Positions 1-5,628 of a stretch of 8,426 nt of DNA are shown here, in pieces. The position numbers and the translations under genes are program-made. The stretch spans positions 1 to 8,426 of the forward strand of contig JAFGET010000068.1 of NCBI GenBank assembly GCA_016931435.1, written 5' to 3'. The notes beneath the pieces are model-generated. The model had not been told where the DNA came from, ran no database searches, and saw only the letters and a list, made by a program, of their open reading frames with translations. The number at the start of each line of letters is the position of its first letter. Position 1 is the first letter of the stretch. Origin of the DNA: Candidatus Omnitrophota bacterium (GTDB lineage Bacteria; Omnitrophota; Gorgyraeia; Gygaellales; Profunditerraquicolaceae).

Positions 1-227
1 ATCAAGGCCGCCCTGCGGGCAATACCCCCGTCGGGCTCATGGGGGCAGCCGCAATCATAAAGCATGGCGTGGGTGTTGCCGGTAAAAAGAATATCTATAT
101 CCTGGGCAAAACAGGTTAAGCCAAAAGTAAAAAGTAAAGAGGTAAAAGTACAATTTAAAAATAAAAATTTTAAATTTTGAATTGTAATTTTATCTTTTAT
201 CTTTTGCCTTTTGCCTTTTATTATCAT
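1..227 (-). CDS. Putative secreted 5'-nucleotidase-like metallophosphoesterase, N-terminal fragment
   Basis: An open frame runs from ATG at 227-225 to the window edge without a stop (75 codons visible); the 3' end is missing. The start shares ATGA with the serA stop, which suggests translational coupling. Residues 1-20 are basic. Residues 21-41 form a hydrophobic core ending CFA-QD, consistent with a signal peptidase I site after Ala41, so export is inferred. The mature start reads DIDILFTGNTHAMLYDCGC, followed by a PDGG-x-ARRAAL stretch. This resembles the first strand and metal loop of UshA/5'-nucleotidase-type metallophosphoesterases (family pattern T-N-D-x-H), but with Asn where the metal Asp normally sits. 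The CGC and PDGG-ARR parts resemble uncharacterised exported members as I remember them. Residues about 2-36 are encoded by the A/T-rich palindrome at 121-222. The reading frame is well supported; the family call is moderate because only about 34 mature residues are visible. Confidence 0.6.
   Translation of the reverse strand, partial: MIIKGKRQKIKDKITIQNLKFLFLNCTFTSLLFTFGLTCFAQDIDILFTGNTHAMLYDCGCPHEPDGGIARRAAL
121..222. repeat. A/T-rich heptad palindrome at the serA/metallophosphoesterase junction
   Basis: The right arm is a run of 7-bp units: TTTTATC (188-194 and 195-201), TTTTGCC (202-208 and 209-215) and TTTTATT (216-222). The left arm is a degenerate run in the opposite orientation: CCAAAAG, TAAAAAG, TAAAGAG, GTAAAAG, TACAATT (121-155). 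The arms are imperfect inverted copies; 141-155 and 180-194 match at 13 of 15 positions. The centre (156-179) is A/T only apart from one G. A similar heptad palindrome lies at 3003-3117, suggesting a dispersed repeat family. This copy lies inside the coding start of the downstream gene. Confidence 0.65.
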
Positions 228-1810
228 ATTTTTATCACTTTTACCGCCGTTATATTCTCTATCTTCTTTATCTTTTCCAATAATTCAGCCGATACAAGGC
301 CGTCTATGTTTAAGACCGTTACGGCTTTGCCTCCGGGGTTCTGGCGTCCAAAGGTCATTGCCGCGATATTGATCTTATGTTCGCCTAAAATTGTCCCGAG
401 GCTGCCGATAATGCCCGGCTTATCCATGTTCTGGATGACGATCATATCCCCTGAAGGAGAAAGCTCCACGTAATAATCGTCGACCTTGACGATACGCGGC
501 TGCTTATTCATAGAAAGCGTGCCGGTGATCCTCCTCTCTTCTTTATCGGTCTTAATCTCAAGCTGTATCGCGGTGAGGAACTCTTCCTCTTTGGAAGACT
601 TTGATTCTTTGACCCTGATCCCTCTTTCCTTTGCTAAATTAGAGGCGTTGATAAAATTTACGGTCTCTTTTAATATGGGAGAAAGCAACCCCTTGACCAA
701 AGCCATGGTCAAAAGGCTTAAGTCATGCTGTGCGATATCTCCGCTATAGCTGATATTGATCTCTTTAAATCTTCCTTCCGCCAACTGAGCGCTGAAAGAG
801 CCTAATTTTTCGGCAAGATTAAGGTAAGGTTCCAGCACCTTAAAGACTTTAGCATCTAAACAAGGGTAATTTGCGGCGTTATAGACTCCTTTACCTTGAA
901 GATAGTCGCGCACGCATTCGGCGATCTCAACGGAAACGTTCACCTGGGCCTCTTCGGTAGAAGCGCCTAAATGGCAGGTAACTATGACATTATCTAATTT
1001 CAAAAGCTCGTTATCGGGGGCGGGAGGCTCTTTTTCAAAAACATCTATAGCGGCGCCAAGAACCTTGCCTTCTTTGATCGCCTGAGCCAAGGCTGTTTCA
1101 TCAACGATCCCGCCTCGCGCGCAATTGACCAGTCGCACTCCTTTTTTCATCAAGGCAATTTCCTTTGTAGAAATCATATGTTTTGTTTCTTCGGTAAGAG
1201 GGGTATGCACGCTGATATAATCACTGCGGCTAAAAAGCTCTTTGAGCTCTACTATTTCAATACCTAAACCTTCCGCTACCTCCCGCGACAAAAACGGGTC
1301 GTATGCCAATATCTTCATTCCGAAAGAAAGGCAGCGCTTGGCTACTTCCAGTCCTATTCTGCCTAATCCCACAATACCCAATACCTTATTGTATACTTCC
1401 ACGCCCATAAACTTAGAGCGCTTCCATTCACCCTGCCTTGTGGAAGAATTAGCCTGCGGGATATTGCGCGAAAGCGAAAGAATCATGCTTACGGTGTGCT
1501 CTGCGGTAGATATGGTGTTTCCCGCCGGCGTATTCATGACGATAATGCCTTTTTGCGTAGCGGCCTCTAAATCCACGTTATCCAACCCCACGCCTGCGCG
1601 GCCGATAACTTTAAGCTTAGCCGCTGCGGCGATCACATCAGCGGTAACCTTGGTTGCGCTCCTTATGATAAGGGCGTCATAATCCTTGATCTCTTCCTTA
1701 AGCGCATCCGGCTTAAGGCCTGTTTTTACGTCAACCTGGAAATCGCCTTCTTTTTCTAGTAATTTTAACCCTTCTTCCGAAAGCGGATCACTGATTAATA
1801 TCTTGACCAT
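224..1810 (-). CDS. serA: D-3-phosphoglycerate dehydrogenase (long, ACT-domain form)
   Basis: Catalyses NAD-dependent oxidation of 3-phosphoglycerate to 3-phosphohydroxypyruvate, the first step of serine synthesis in the cytoplasm. The protein has 528 residues, matching the long form with an extra domain before ACT. Visible parts in order: N-terminal substrate-binding half with RAGVGLDNVD (71-80); Rossmann fold with GLGRIG (148-153) and the Asp of LAYDP (171); catalytic Arg232 (NCARGG), Glu261 (VFEKEPP) and His280 (CHLGAST); intervening domain about 325-445; C-terminal ACT domain about 455-528 starting near MDKPGIIG. The ACT domain suggests feedback by serine, as known for the family. The ATG at 1810 is preceded by AGGAGGGG (1819-1826). 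It lies 39 nt after the class V aminotransferase, probably in one operon, and its stop overlaps the next start. The active site is complete and there is no sign of decay. Confidence 0.97.
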   Translation of the reverse strand: MVKILISDPLSEEGLKLLEKEGDFQVDVKTGLKPDALKEEIKDYDALIIRSATKVTADVIAAAAKLKVIGRAGVGLDNVDLEAATQKGIIVMNTPAGNTISTAEHTVSMILSLSRNIPQANSSTRQGEWKRSKFMGVEVYNKVLGIVGLGRIGLEVAKRCLSFGMKILAYDPFLSREVAEGLGIEIVELKELFSRSDYISVHTPLTEETKHMISTKEIALMKKGVRLVNCARGGIVDETALAQAIKEGKVLGAAIDVFEKEPPAPDNELLKLDNVIVTCHLGASTEEAQVNVSVEIAECVRDYLQGKGVYNAANYPCLDAKVFKVLEPYLNLAEKLGSFSAQLAEGRFKEINISYSGDIAQHDLSLLTMALVKGLLSPILKETVNFINASNLAKERGIRVKESKSSKEEEFLTAIQLEIKTDKEERRITGTLSMNKQPRIVKVDDYYVELSPSGDMIVIQNMDKPGIIGSLGTILGEHKINIAAMTFGRQNPGGKAVTVLNIDGLVSAELLEKIKKIENITAVKVIKI

Positions 1811-1849
1811 CGCCTAAACCCCTCCTGTAAAATACGACGAATTTGAATT

Positions 1850-2986
1850 TTATTTAAGAAATACCTCTTCTGCTGCCTTGATACCGGTGCCCAGCGTGAA
1901 TTTATACCCCATCTGATGCAGGACCTTTTCAAGACAGGAGATACCTAAAATTATATCGAACTCTTCGATATATCCCATATGCGCTATGCGAAAGACCTTA
2001 CCCTTGAGTTCGGCCTGCCCTCCGGCGATAGTCACACCGTAGGTGTCGCGCATGGTCTTGACCAGTTTTTCTCCGTCGATACCTTCGGGGGCCCTGATCG
2101 CCGTCACCACATCGGAGGAAGCGGTAGGGGCGAACAATTCCAGGCCTAATGCTCCTGCCGCCGCGCGGGTAGCATCCGCCATTTTCTTATGGCGGGCAAA
2201 CACGTTCTCCAAGCCGACCCCCTTAATGATCTTGAGCGCTTCGCACAAGCCTATGATCAGGTTGATCGCCGGAGTAAAAGGCGTATCGGTCTTATCGGCG
2301 GCCTTTTTTGCCTTTTTTAAATCAAAATAATACCTGGGCGACTTTGATTCTTCGATTAATTTCCAGGCCTTGGCGCTTACCGAAATAAAACCTAATCCCG
2401 GAGGAAGCATCAATCCTTTTTGTGAACCCGAAACAACTACGTCACAAGACCATCCGTCGGTTTTAAGATCGATAGCCCCGAGCCCGGAGATCGCATCAAC
2501 CACTAAAACTGCCTTTGTCTCTTTAACGACCTCACCCAGCGCTTTTATATCATTTGTGACCCCGGTCGAAGTCTCGCAAAGCGTGGCAAATACGACTTTT
2601 ATTTTTGGATTATTCTTAAGTGTCTCTTTTATCACGGAGGTATCGACTGCCTTTCCCCATTCAACTTTGACTACCTCTGTATTGATTTCGTAGCCTCGGC
2701 ATAACTCCGTCCATCTTTCTCCGAATTTTCCTCCTTCGATACAGACAGCCGTATCCCCCTTCGATAATAAATTGACTACTGCCGCCTCCATCGCCCCGGT
2801 CCCCGATGAAGCCAGAATAAAAACATCTCCCTTAGTCTGGAAGACATAACGAAGGCCGTCGCTGGCTTCTTTTAAGATATTCTGGAATTGAGGGGTACGG
2901 TGGTGAATGATCGGCCGGGCCATCGCCTCGCAAACTTGCGGAGGTAATGGCGTAGGGCCGGGAGTAAGTAAATAATTCTTTGGCAT
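1850..2986 (-). CDS. Class V PLP aminotransferase (serine/alanine-glyoxylate family), candidate phosphoserine aminotransferase
   Basis: A fold-type I, class V aminotransferase of 378 residues, close to the usual length. Visible motifs: substrate-loop start LTPGPTPLPP (7-16), SSGTGAMEA (60-68) contacting the cofactor phosphate, Asp164 in VVDAISGLG beneath the PLP ring, Lys190 in SGSQKG as the Schiff-base lysine, and Arg333 in FRIAHMG as the likely carboxylate-binding arginine. The family includes serine-pyruvate and alanine-glyoxylate transaminases. An archaeal relative has been proposed to act on phosphohydroxypyruvate. Because it sits 39 nt ahead of serA, I infer that it supplies the second step of serine synthesis in place of a canonical serC; a glyoxylate-linked role is the alternative. 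I place the start at ATG 2986 because GGAGG lies 5 nt upstream. A TTG start at 3004 would add six residues and begins at the edge of the A/T repeat. Confidence 0.93.
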   Translation of the reverse strand: MPKNYLLTPGPTPLPPQVCEAMARPIIHHRTPQFQNILKEASDGLRYVFQTKGDVFILASSGTGAMEAAVVNLLSKGDTAVCIEGGKFGERWTELCRGYEINTEVVKVEWGKAVDTSVIKETLKNNPKIKVVFATLCETSTGVTNDIKALGEVVKETKAVLVVDAISGLGAIDLKTDGWSCDVVVSGSQKGLMLPPGLGFISVSAKAWKLIEESKSPRYYFDLKKAKKAADKTDTPFTPAINLIIGLCEALKIIKGVGLENVFARHKKMADATRAAAGALGLELFAPTASSDVVTAIRAPEGIDGEKLVKTMRDTYGVTIAGGQAELKGKVFRIAHMGYIEEFDIILGISCLEKVLHQMGYKFTLGTGIKAAEEVFLK

Positions 2987-2991
2987 AGATT

Positions 2992-2996
2992 CCTCC
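2992..2996 (-). promoter_or_regulatory. Ribosome binding site of the class V aminotransferase
   Basis: GGAGG on the minus strand, 5 nt before ATG 2986. It decides the start against the upstream TTG at 3004, which has only A/T repeat sequence ahead of it. Confidence 0.8.
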
Positions 2997-3002
2997 AAGC
3001 TC

Positions 3003-3117
3003 AAAATTCAAAGCACAAAATTCAAAATAGATTCAATGCATAAAATTCAAAATTCAGCATTTTAAAATTTGAATTTTGTATTTTTAATTTATTTCGGATT
3101 TTAGATTTTGAATTTTG
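3003..3117. repeat. A/T-rich heptad palindrome between clpP and the aminotransferase gene
   Basis: The left side is built of 7-bp units: AAAATTC (3003-3009, 3017-3023, 3042-3048, 3049-3055), with variants AAAGCAC and AAAATAG between them. The right side carries inverted units GATTTTA, GATTTTG and AATTTTG (3097-3117). CAAAATTCAAAAT (3016-3028) and ATTTTGAATTTTG (3105-3117) are a perfect 13-bp inverted repeat. Inside it, CAAAATTC (3048-3055) pairs with GAATTTTG (3071-3078). It fills nearly the whole gap after the clpP stop. The 7-bp period and palindromic layout match the element at 121-222, although the unit sequence differs. No open frame or promoter is evident in it. Confidence 0.7.
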
Positions 3118-3131
3118 AAATTAATAAGTTG

Positions 3132-3737
3132 TTATTGTTTTTTTCCTATTATAACCTCATCTATGAGGCCGTAATCTTTCGACTCTTGAGAAGACATAAA
3201 ATAATCCCTGTCCGTATCTTTTTGTATCTTATCCAGAGACTGGCCGGTATGCTTAGAAAGTATCTCATTGATCTTATCGCGTATTTTTAAGATCTCTCGG
3301 GCGTGGATGGAGATATCTTCGGCTGCCCCCTGTATGCCGCCCCAGGGCTGATGTATCATAATCCTGGAATTAGGCAGGGCAAAACGCTTGCCTTTTGCCC
3401 CGGCGGATAATAAAATCGCGCCCATACTTGCAGCCTGGCCTACGCAATAAGTCGCCACATCGCATCTGACGAACTGCATGGTATCATAGATGGCAAGCCC
3501 GGAAGTAACTGAGCCGCCGGGCGAATTAATATAGACGTTGATATCCTTATTCACATCCTCCATCTGGAGGAATAATAACTGCGCGATCACCAGGTTTGCC
3601 ACATAGTCATCGATAGGGGTGCCGATAAAAATTATGCGGTCCTTTAACAGGCGCGAATAGATATCGTAAGCCCGCTCATAGCCGCGGCTTGTCTGCTCGA
3701 TGACCATCGGAACCAATGTCTGATTTTTAATATCCAT
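3132..3737 (-). CDS. clpP: ATP-dependent Clp protease proteolytic subunit
   Basis: Serine peptidase subunit that forms a two-ring tetradecamer and degrades proteins fed in by a Clp/Hsp100 unfoldase in the cytoplasm. At 201 residues it has the normal length. The catalytic triad is complete: Ser104 (GQAASMGA), His129 (RIMIHQP) and Asp178 (DTDRDYFMS). The oligomer and substrate-channel segments INSPGGSVTSGLAIYD (70-85) and QPWGGIQGAAEDI (130-142) are typical. The start is set at ATG 3737, giving the family-like N-terminus MDIKNQTLVPMV, because AGGAGG lies exactly 6 nt upstream; an ATG at 3761 in the same frame has no such site and falls inside a structured repeat. It follows the trigger factor gene, the common tig-clpP order, but no clpX follows: the next gene is an aminotransferase. 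The leader of the transcript would carry the stem-loops of 3756-3859. Confidence 0.97.
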   Translation of the reverse strand: MDIKNQTLVPMVIEQTSRGYERAYDIYSRLLKDRIIFIGTPIDDYVANLVIAQLLFLQMEDVNKDINVYINSPGGSVTSGLAIYDTMQFVRCDVATYCVGQAASMGAILLSAGAKGKRFALPNSRIMIHQPWGGIQGAAEDISIHAREILKIRDKINEILSKHTGQSLDKIQKDTDRDYFMSSQESKDYGLIDEVIIGKKQ

Positions 3738-3743
3738 ATTGAA

Positions 3744-3749
3744 CCTCCT
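3744..3749 (-). promoter_or_regulatory. Ribosome binding site of clpP
   Basis: AGGAGG on the minus strand, 6 nt before ATG 3737. It fixes the short clpP start and lies just downstream, in transcript order, of the structured element 3756-3859, so that structure could in principle influence access to it. Confidence 0.85.
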
Positions 3750-3755
3750 AAATGA

Positions 3756-3859
3756 GCACATAACTTACGAGCGCCGTAGGTGCGAGTAAGTTATAAGTGC
3801 GAATTTACTCCGCACATGCGAGGAAATTCCAACAGAATTTCCGAGTGTTATGTGCGGAG
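3756..3859. repeat. Structured palindromic element, copy 1 (clpP leader)
   Basis: Hairpin A: ATAACTTAC (3760-3768) pairs perfectly with GTAAGTTAT (3786-3794), enclosing GCGCC/GGTGC with a GTA loop and symmetric GA/GA internal bases. Hairpin B: CTCCGCACAT (3808-3817) pairs perfectly with ATGTGCGGAG (3850-3859). Inside hairpin B are GCGA, the 8-bp stem GGAAATTC/GAATTTCC around loop CAACA (3822-3842), then GAGTGTT. In addition the outer ends GCACATAAC (3756-3764) and GTTATGTGC (3847-3855) are a perfect 9-bp inverted repeat, so the 3' arm has two possible partners. The element nearly fills the tig-clpP gap. A second copy of the hairpin B design lies at 4829-4872 with different stem sequence. No T-tract follows the stems on the minus strand, so it does not look like a simple terminator. 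Confidence 0.75.
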
Positions 3860-3868
3860 CTATCTTCC

Positions 3869-4744
3869 TTAAACTTCCTGCCAATCCGCTTCTTTCAATA
3901 GGAATTCCATGACCCTGCGTGGCATCTGGTCATCTAAAACAATATTTTCCTTTTTGGCGATCTCCGATAAGACCAGATAAACCTTGACTTGATTTTTAGC
4001 CTGGGGCGTAAGCCTCTCAAGCAGAGTCTTTTCTTCTTCCTCTATCTTCTCTTTCGCCACGCCTTTTAGCGCCAAATCAAGTTTTGCCTGCCTCAACAGG
4101 TCTTCCAGCTGCCTGTCAACCATCGCCTGCGGGATTTTAAAATCCACCCCTTTCTGGATATTTTCTACTATCGTATCTTCTATCTTCTTACGCTGTTGGT
4201 TCTCTTTTTGCAGGTATATCTGCCTCTTAAGGACTTCCTCTAGCTCCTGGACGCCGGGATAGCCTAAACTCCTGGCGAAATCGTCGTCGATCGAATCAGC
4301 CTTTCTGCTTTCCTTTAAAGCATCCAGGCTGCGTTTTATATCATCAGGGCTGACTTCAATCTTCTTATAGCCCAGCTTTATTTTCTTGTAATCCCTCAAC
4401 TGGATCTGCGGGCTAACTTCTACTTTCGCTTTAAAAGACAAAGATGACCTGTCTAATTTGACTTCGGAAATCCGGGGAAGTTCTATGACATCGAGTTTTT
4501 CTTTTTCAATGGCCTGGTTGTAGATGTCCGGCACAAGCTCCTTCATCACCTGCTCGTGAGCGTAAGAAGCGTAGTGTTTTTCCAGGACGTCCCTGGGGGC
4601 ATGCCCTGGGCGGAAACCCGGGATCTTGGCGTCTTTTGAGATATGCTTAAAGACATCTTCGAATTTGTTCTTTATTATATCGCCGCTTTCTTCGATATTC
4701 AGTTCTCGTTGCGTAGCATCAATTTTTTTTACTTCTGTCTTCAC
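3869..4744 (-). CDS. tig: Trigger factor, PPIase-less and C-terminally trimmed form
   Basis: Ribosome-bound chaperone that meets nascent chains at the exit tunnel. The N-terminal ribosome-binding domain is intact: MKTEVKKIDATQREL at the start and the signature GFRPGHAP (43-50) in the tip that docks on the ribosome. After the segment ending LDALKESRKA (140-149) the sequence goes directly to DDDFARSLGY (153-162). In usual trigger factors these two stretches flank the FKBP-type PPIase domain of about 90 residues, which is absent here. The C-terminal helical chaperone domain follows (about 160-291), but its end is also shortened: KKENIVLDDQ runs straight into RRVMEFLLKEA. Total length is 291, against about 430-450 for the family. 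The frame is open throughout, so this is a compact form rather than a frameshifted remnant. The start is GTG at 4744 with AAAGG 9 nt upstream. It lies between lptB and clpP and is bracketed by two related structured repeats. Confidence 0.93.
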   Translation of the reverse strand: MKTEVKKIDATQRELNIEESGDIIKNKFEDVFKHISKDAKIPGFRPGHAPRDVLEKHYASYAHEQVMKELVPDIYNQAIEKEKLDVIELPRISEVKLDRSSLSFKAKVEVSPQIQLRDYKKIKLGYKKIEVSPDDIKRSLDALKESRKADSIDDDFARSLGYPGVQELEEVLKRQIYLQKENQQRKKIEDTIVENIQKGVDFKIPQAMVDRQLEDLLRQAKLDLALKGVAKEKIEEEEKTLLERLTPQAKNQVKVYLVLSEIAKKENIVLDDQMPRRVMEFLLKEADWQEV

Positions 4745-4753
4745 TTCAACTTT

Positions 4754-4758
4754 CCTTT
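4754..4758 (-). promoter_or_regulatory. Ribosome binding site for the GTG start of tig
   Basis: AAAGG on the minus strand, 9 nt before GTG 4744. It supports the GTG start; no in-frame ATG lies nearby upstream. Confidence 0.6.
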
Positions 4759-4783
4759 CAATGAGTGTAGGCCGAATTTGAGC

Positions 4784-4872
4784 ACCTAATGCTCTTGTTT
4801 AGCGAAATCCCGCTTTAGCGGGAATACATTACCTGCGAGAAAATTTTGAAGAAATTTTCGAGCGTTAGGTAA
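4784..4872. repeat. Structured palindromic element, copy 2 (lptB-tig gap)
   Basis: The outer arms ACCTAATGCTC (4784-4794) and GAGCGTTAGGT (4860-4870) pair over 11 bp with one G-U. A GC-rich hairpin TCCCGC-TTTA-GCGGGA sits at 4808-4823. The 3' part repeats the hairpin B design of 3808-3859: TTACCT (4829-4834), GCGA, the 8-bp stem GAAAATTT/AAATTTTC around loop TGAAG (4839-4859), GAGCGTT, AGGTAA (4867-4872). Unpaired positions match copy 1 (GCGA; GAGYGTT), while stem bases differ and still pair. Again the 3' arm can pair with either the far or the near 5' arm. The gap before tig is 147 nt and this element takes up most of it. Confidence 0.72.
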
Positions 4873-4891
4873 GGTACCCGGTTAACAATAT

Positions 4892-5614
4892 TCACATCCT
4901 GAATTTCTCGCCTAAATAGATCTGGCGTGCCTGGGGATTGTTGATCAATTCTGAAGCAGTGCCGGAGATCAATATCTTCCCTTCGGCAATCAAATACGCC
5001 CTATCGGTGATAGAAAGGGTTTCACGCACATTATGGTCGGTCAATAAGATCCCCAATCCTCTCTCTTTGAGCCCCCTGATTATTTCCTGGGCTTCGTTGA
5101 CTACGATCGGGTCTATGCCGGAAAACGGCTCATCCAAAAGTATAAACGAAGGGTTGGTCACCAGGGCCCGGGTTATCTCAAGCCTCCTTCTTTCTCCTCC
5201 CGACAAAGTATAAGCCTTGCTTTTAGCAAGATGGGCGATATTCAACTCTTCAAGCAGGACCTTTAGCCTTTTCTTACGTTCCCGCCTGCCGATAGGTAAA
5301 GTCTCTAAGATAGCGACGATATTCTCTTCTACCGTAAGCCTCCTGAAAACCGAAGCATCCTGGGCGAGATAGCCTATACCGAAACGCGAGCGTTCATGGA
5401 TGGGAAGCTTGGTTATTTCCTTGTTATCAAAAGTTATGCTTCCTGAATTAGGCTGGATAATCCCCACCACCATATAAAAGGTAGTAGTTTTTCCCGCGCC
5501 GTTTGGCCCCAGGAGACCGACGATCTCGCCGCGTTTTACCGACATGTCTACGCCTTTGACTACTTCCCTGCCGTCGTAAGATTTTGAAAGATTTTTTACC
5601 TCTAAAAGATGCAT
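4892..5614 (-). CDS. lptB: Lipopolysaccharide export ABC transporter ATP-binding protein
   Basis: Cytoplasmic ATPase that powers LptFG to pull lipopolysaccharide from the inner membrane toward the LptC-LptA bridge. At 240 residues it is typical. Visible ABC motifs: Walker A GPNGAGKTT (36-44), Q-loop Gln85 (YLAQDASVF), signature LSGGE (137-141), Walker B FILLDEP (157-163) with catalytic Glu162, and H-loop His194 (LTDHNV). The stretch YLAQDASVFRRLTVEENI and the RRRLEITRAL after the signature are characteristic of LptB rather than of amino-acid importers. The gene lies 14 nt after the LptC/LptA-like gene, with AAGGGA in that gap as a likely ribosome site. The LptF/LptG membrane genes are not in this window. 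The following gap before tig holds a structured repeat. Confidence 0.96.
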   Translation of the reverse strand: MHLLEVKNLSKSYDGREVVKGVDMSVKRGEIVGLLGPNGAGKTTTFYMVVGIIQPNSGSITFDNKEITKLPIHERSRFGIGYLAQDASVFRRLTVEENIVAILETLPIGRRERKKRLKVLLEELNIAHLAKSKAYTLSGGERRRLEITRALVTNPSFILLDEPFSGIDPIVVNEAQEIIRGLKERGLGILLTDHNVRETLSITDRAYLIAEGKILISGTASELINNPQARQIYLGEKFRM

Positions 5615-5628
5615 CGGGTCTTCCCTTA

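Noticed and set aside
121..222. CRISPR-like array from the 7-bp periodic repeats
   Set aside because: The units are too short, have no spacers and are arranged as inverted arms.
1242..1682. Plus-strand open frame of 146 codons inside serA
   Set aside because: It lies wholly opposite a clear serA coding region with intact motifs; its composition reflects the antisense of conserved codons and it resembles no family. The same holds for the other plus-strand frames, such as 2370-2693, 6890-7297 and 7879-8235.
2987..3004. TTG start of the aminotransferase at 3004
   Set aside because: ATG 2986 has a strong GGAGG at 5 nt, and the TTG is preceded only by A/T repeat sequence.
3738..3761. Longer clpP start at ATG 3761
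   Set aside because: It would add MCSFRRFN before the family-like N-terminus, lacks a ribosome site and overlaps the 5' arm of the structured repeat, whereas ATG 3737 has AGGAGG at 6 nt.
3786..3800. TATAAC on the minus strand as a -10 box for clpP
   Set aside because: No acceptable -35 hexamer lies 16-18 nt upstream, and the bases belong to the perfect stem of hairpin A.
4808..4823. GC-rich hairpin TCCCGC-TTTA-GCGGGA as an intrinsic terminator after lptB
   Set aside because: On the transcribed minus strand it is followed by TTTCGC rather than a T-run, and it sits inside the larger repeat element. Weak termination cannot be excluded.
3756..4872. True integron attC sites and a gene cassette containing tig
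   Set aside because: Only the end 7-mers resemble attC. The separate L boxes with a spacer are not evident, the gene is a housekeeping chaperone, and no integrase is in view. Kept only as a possibility in the findings.
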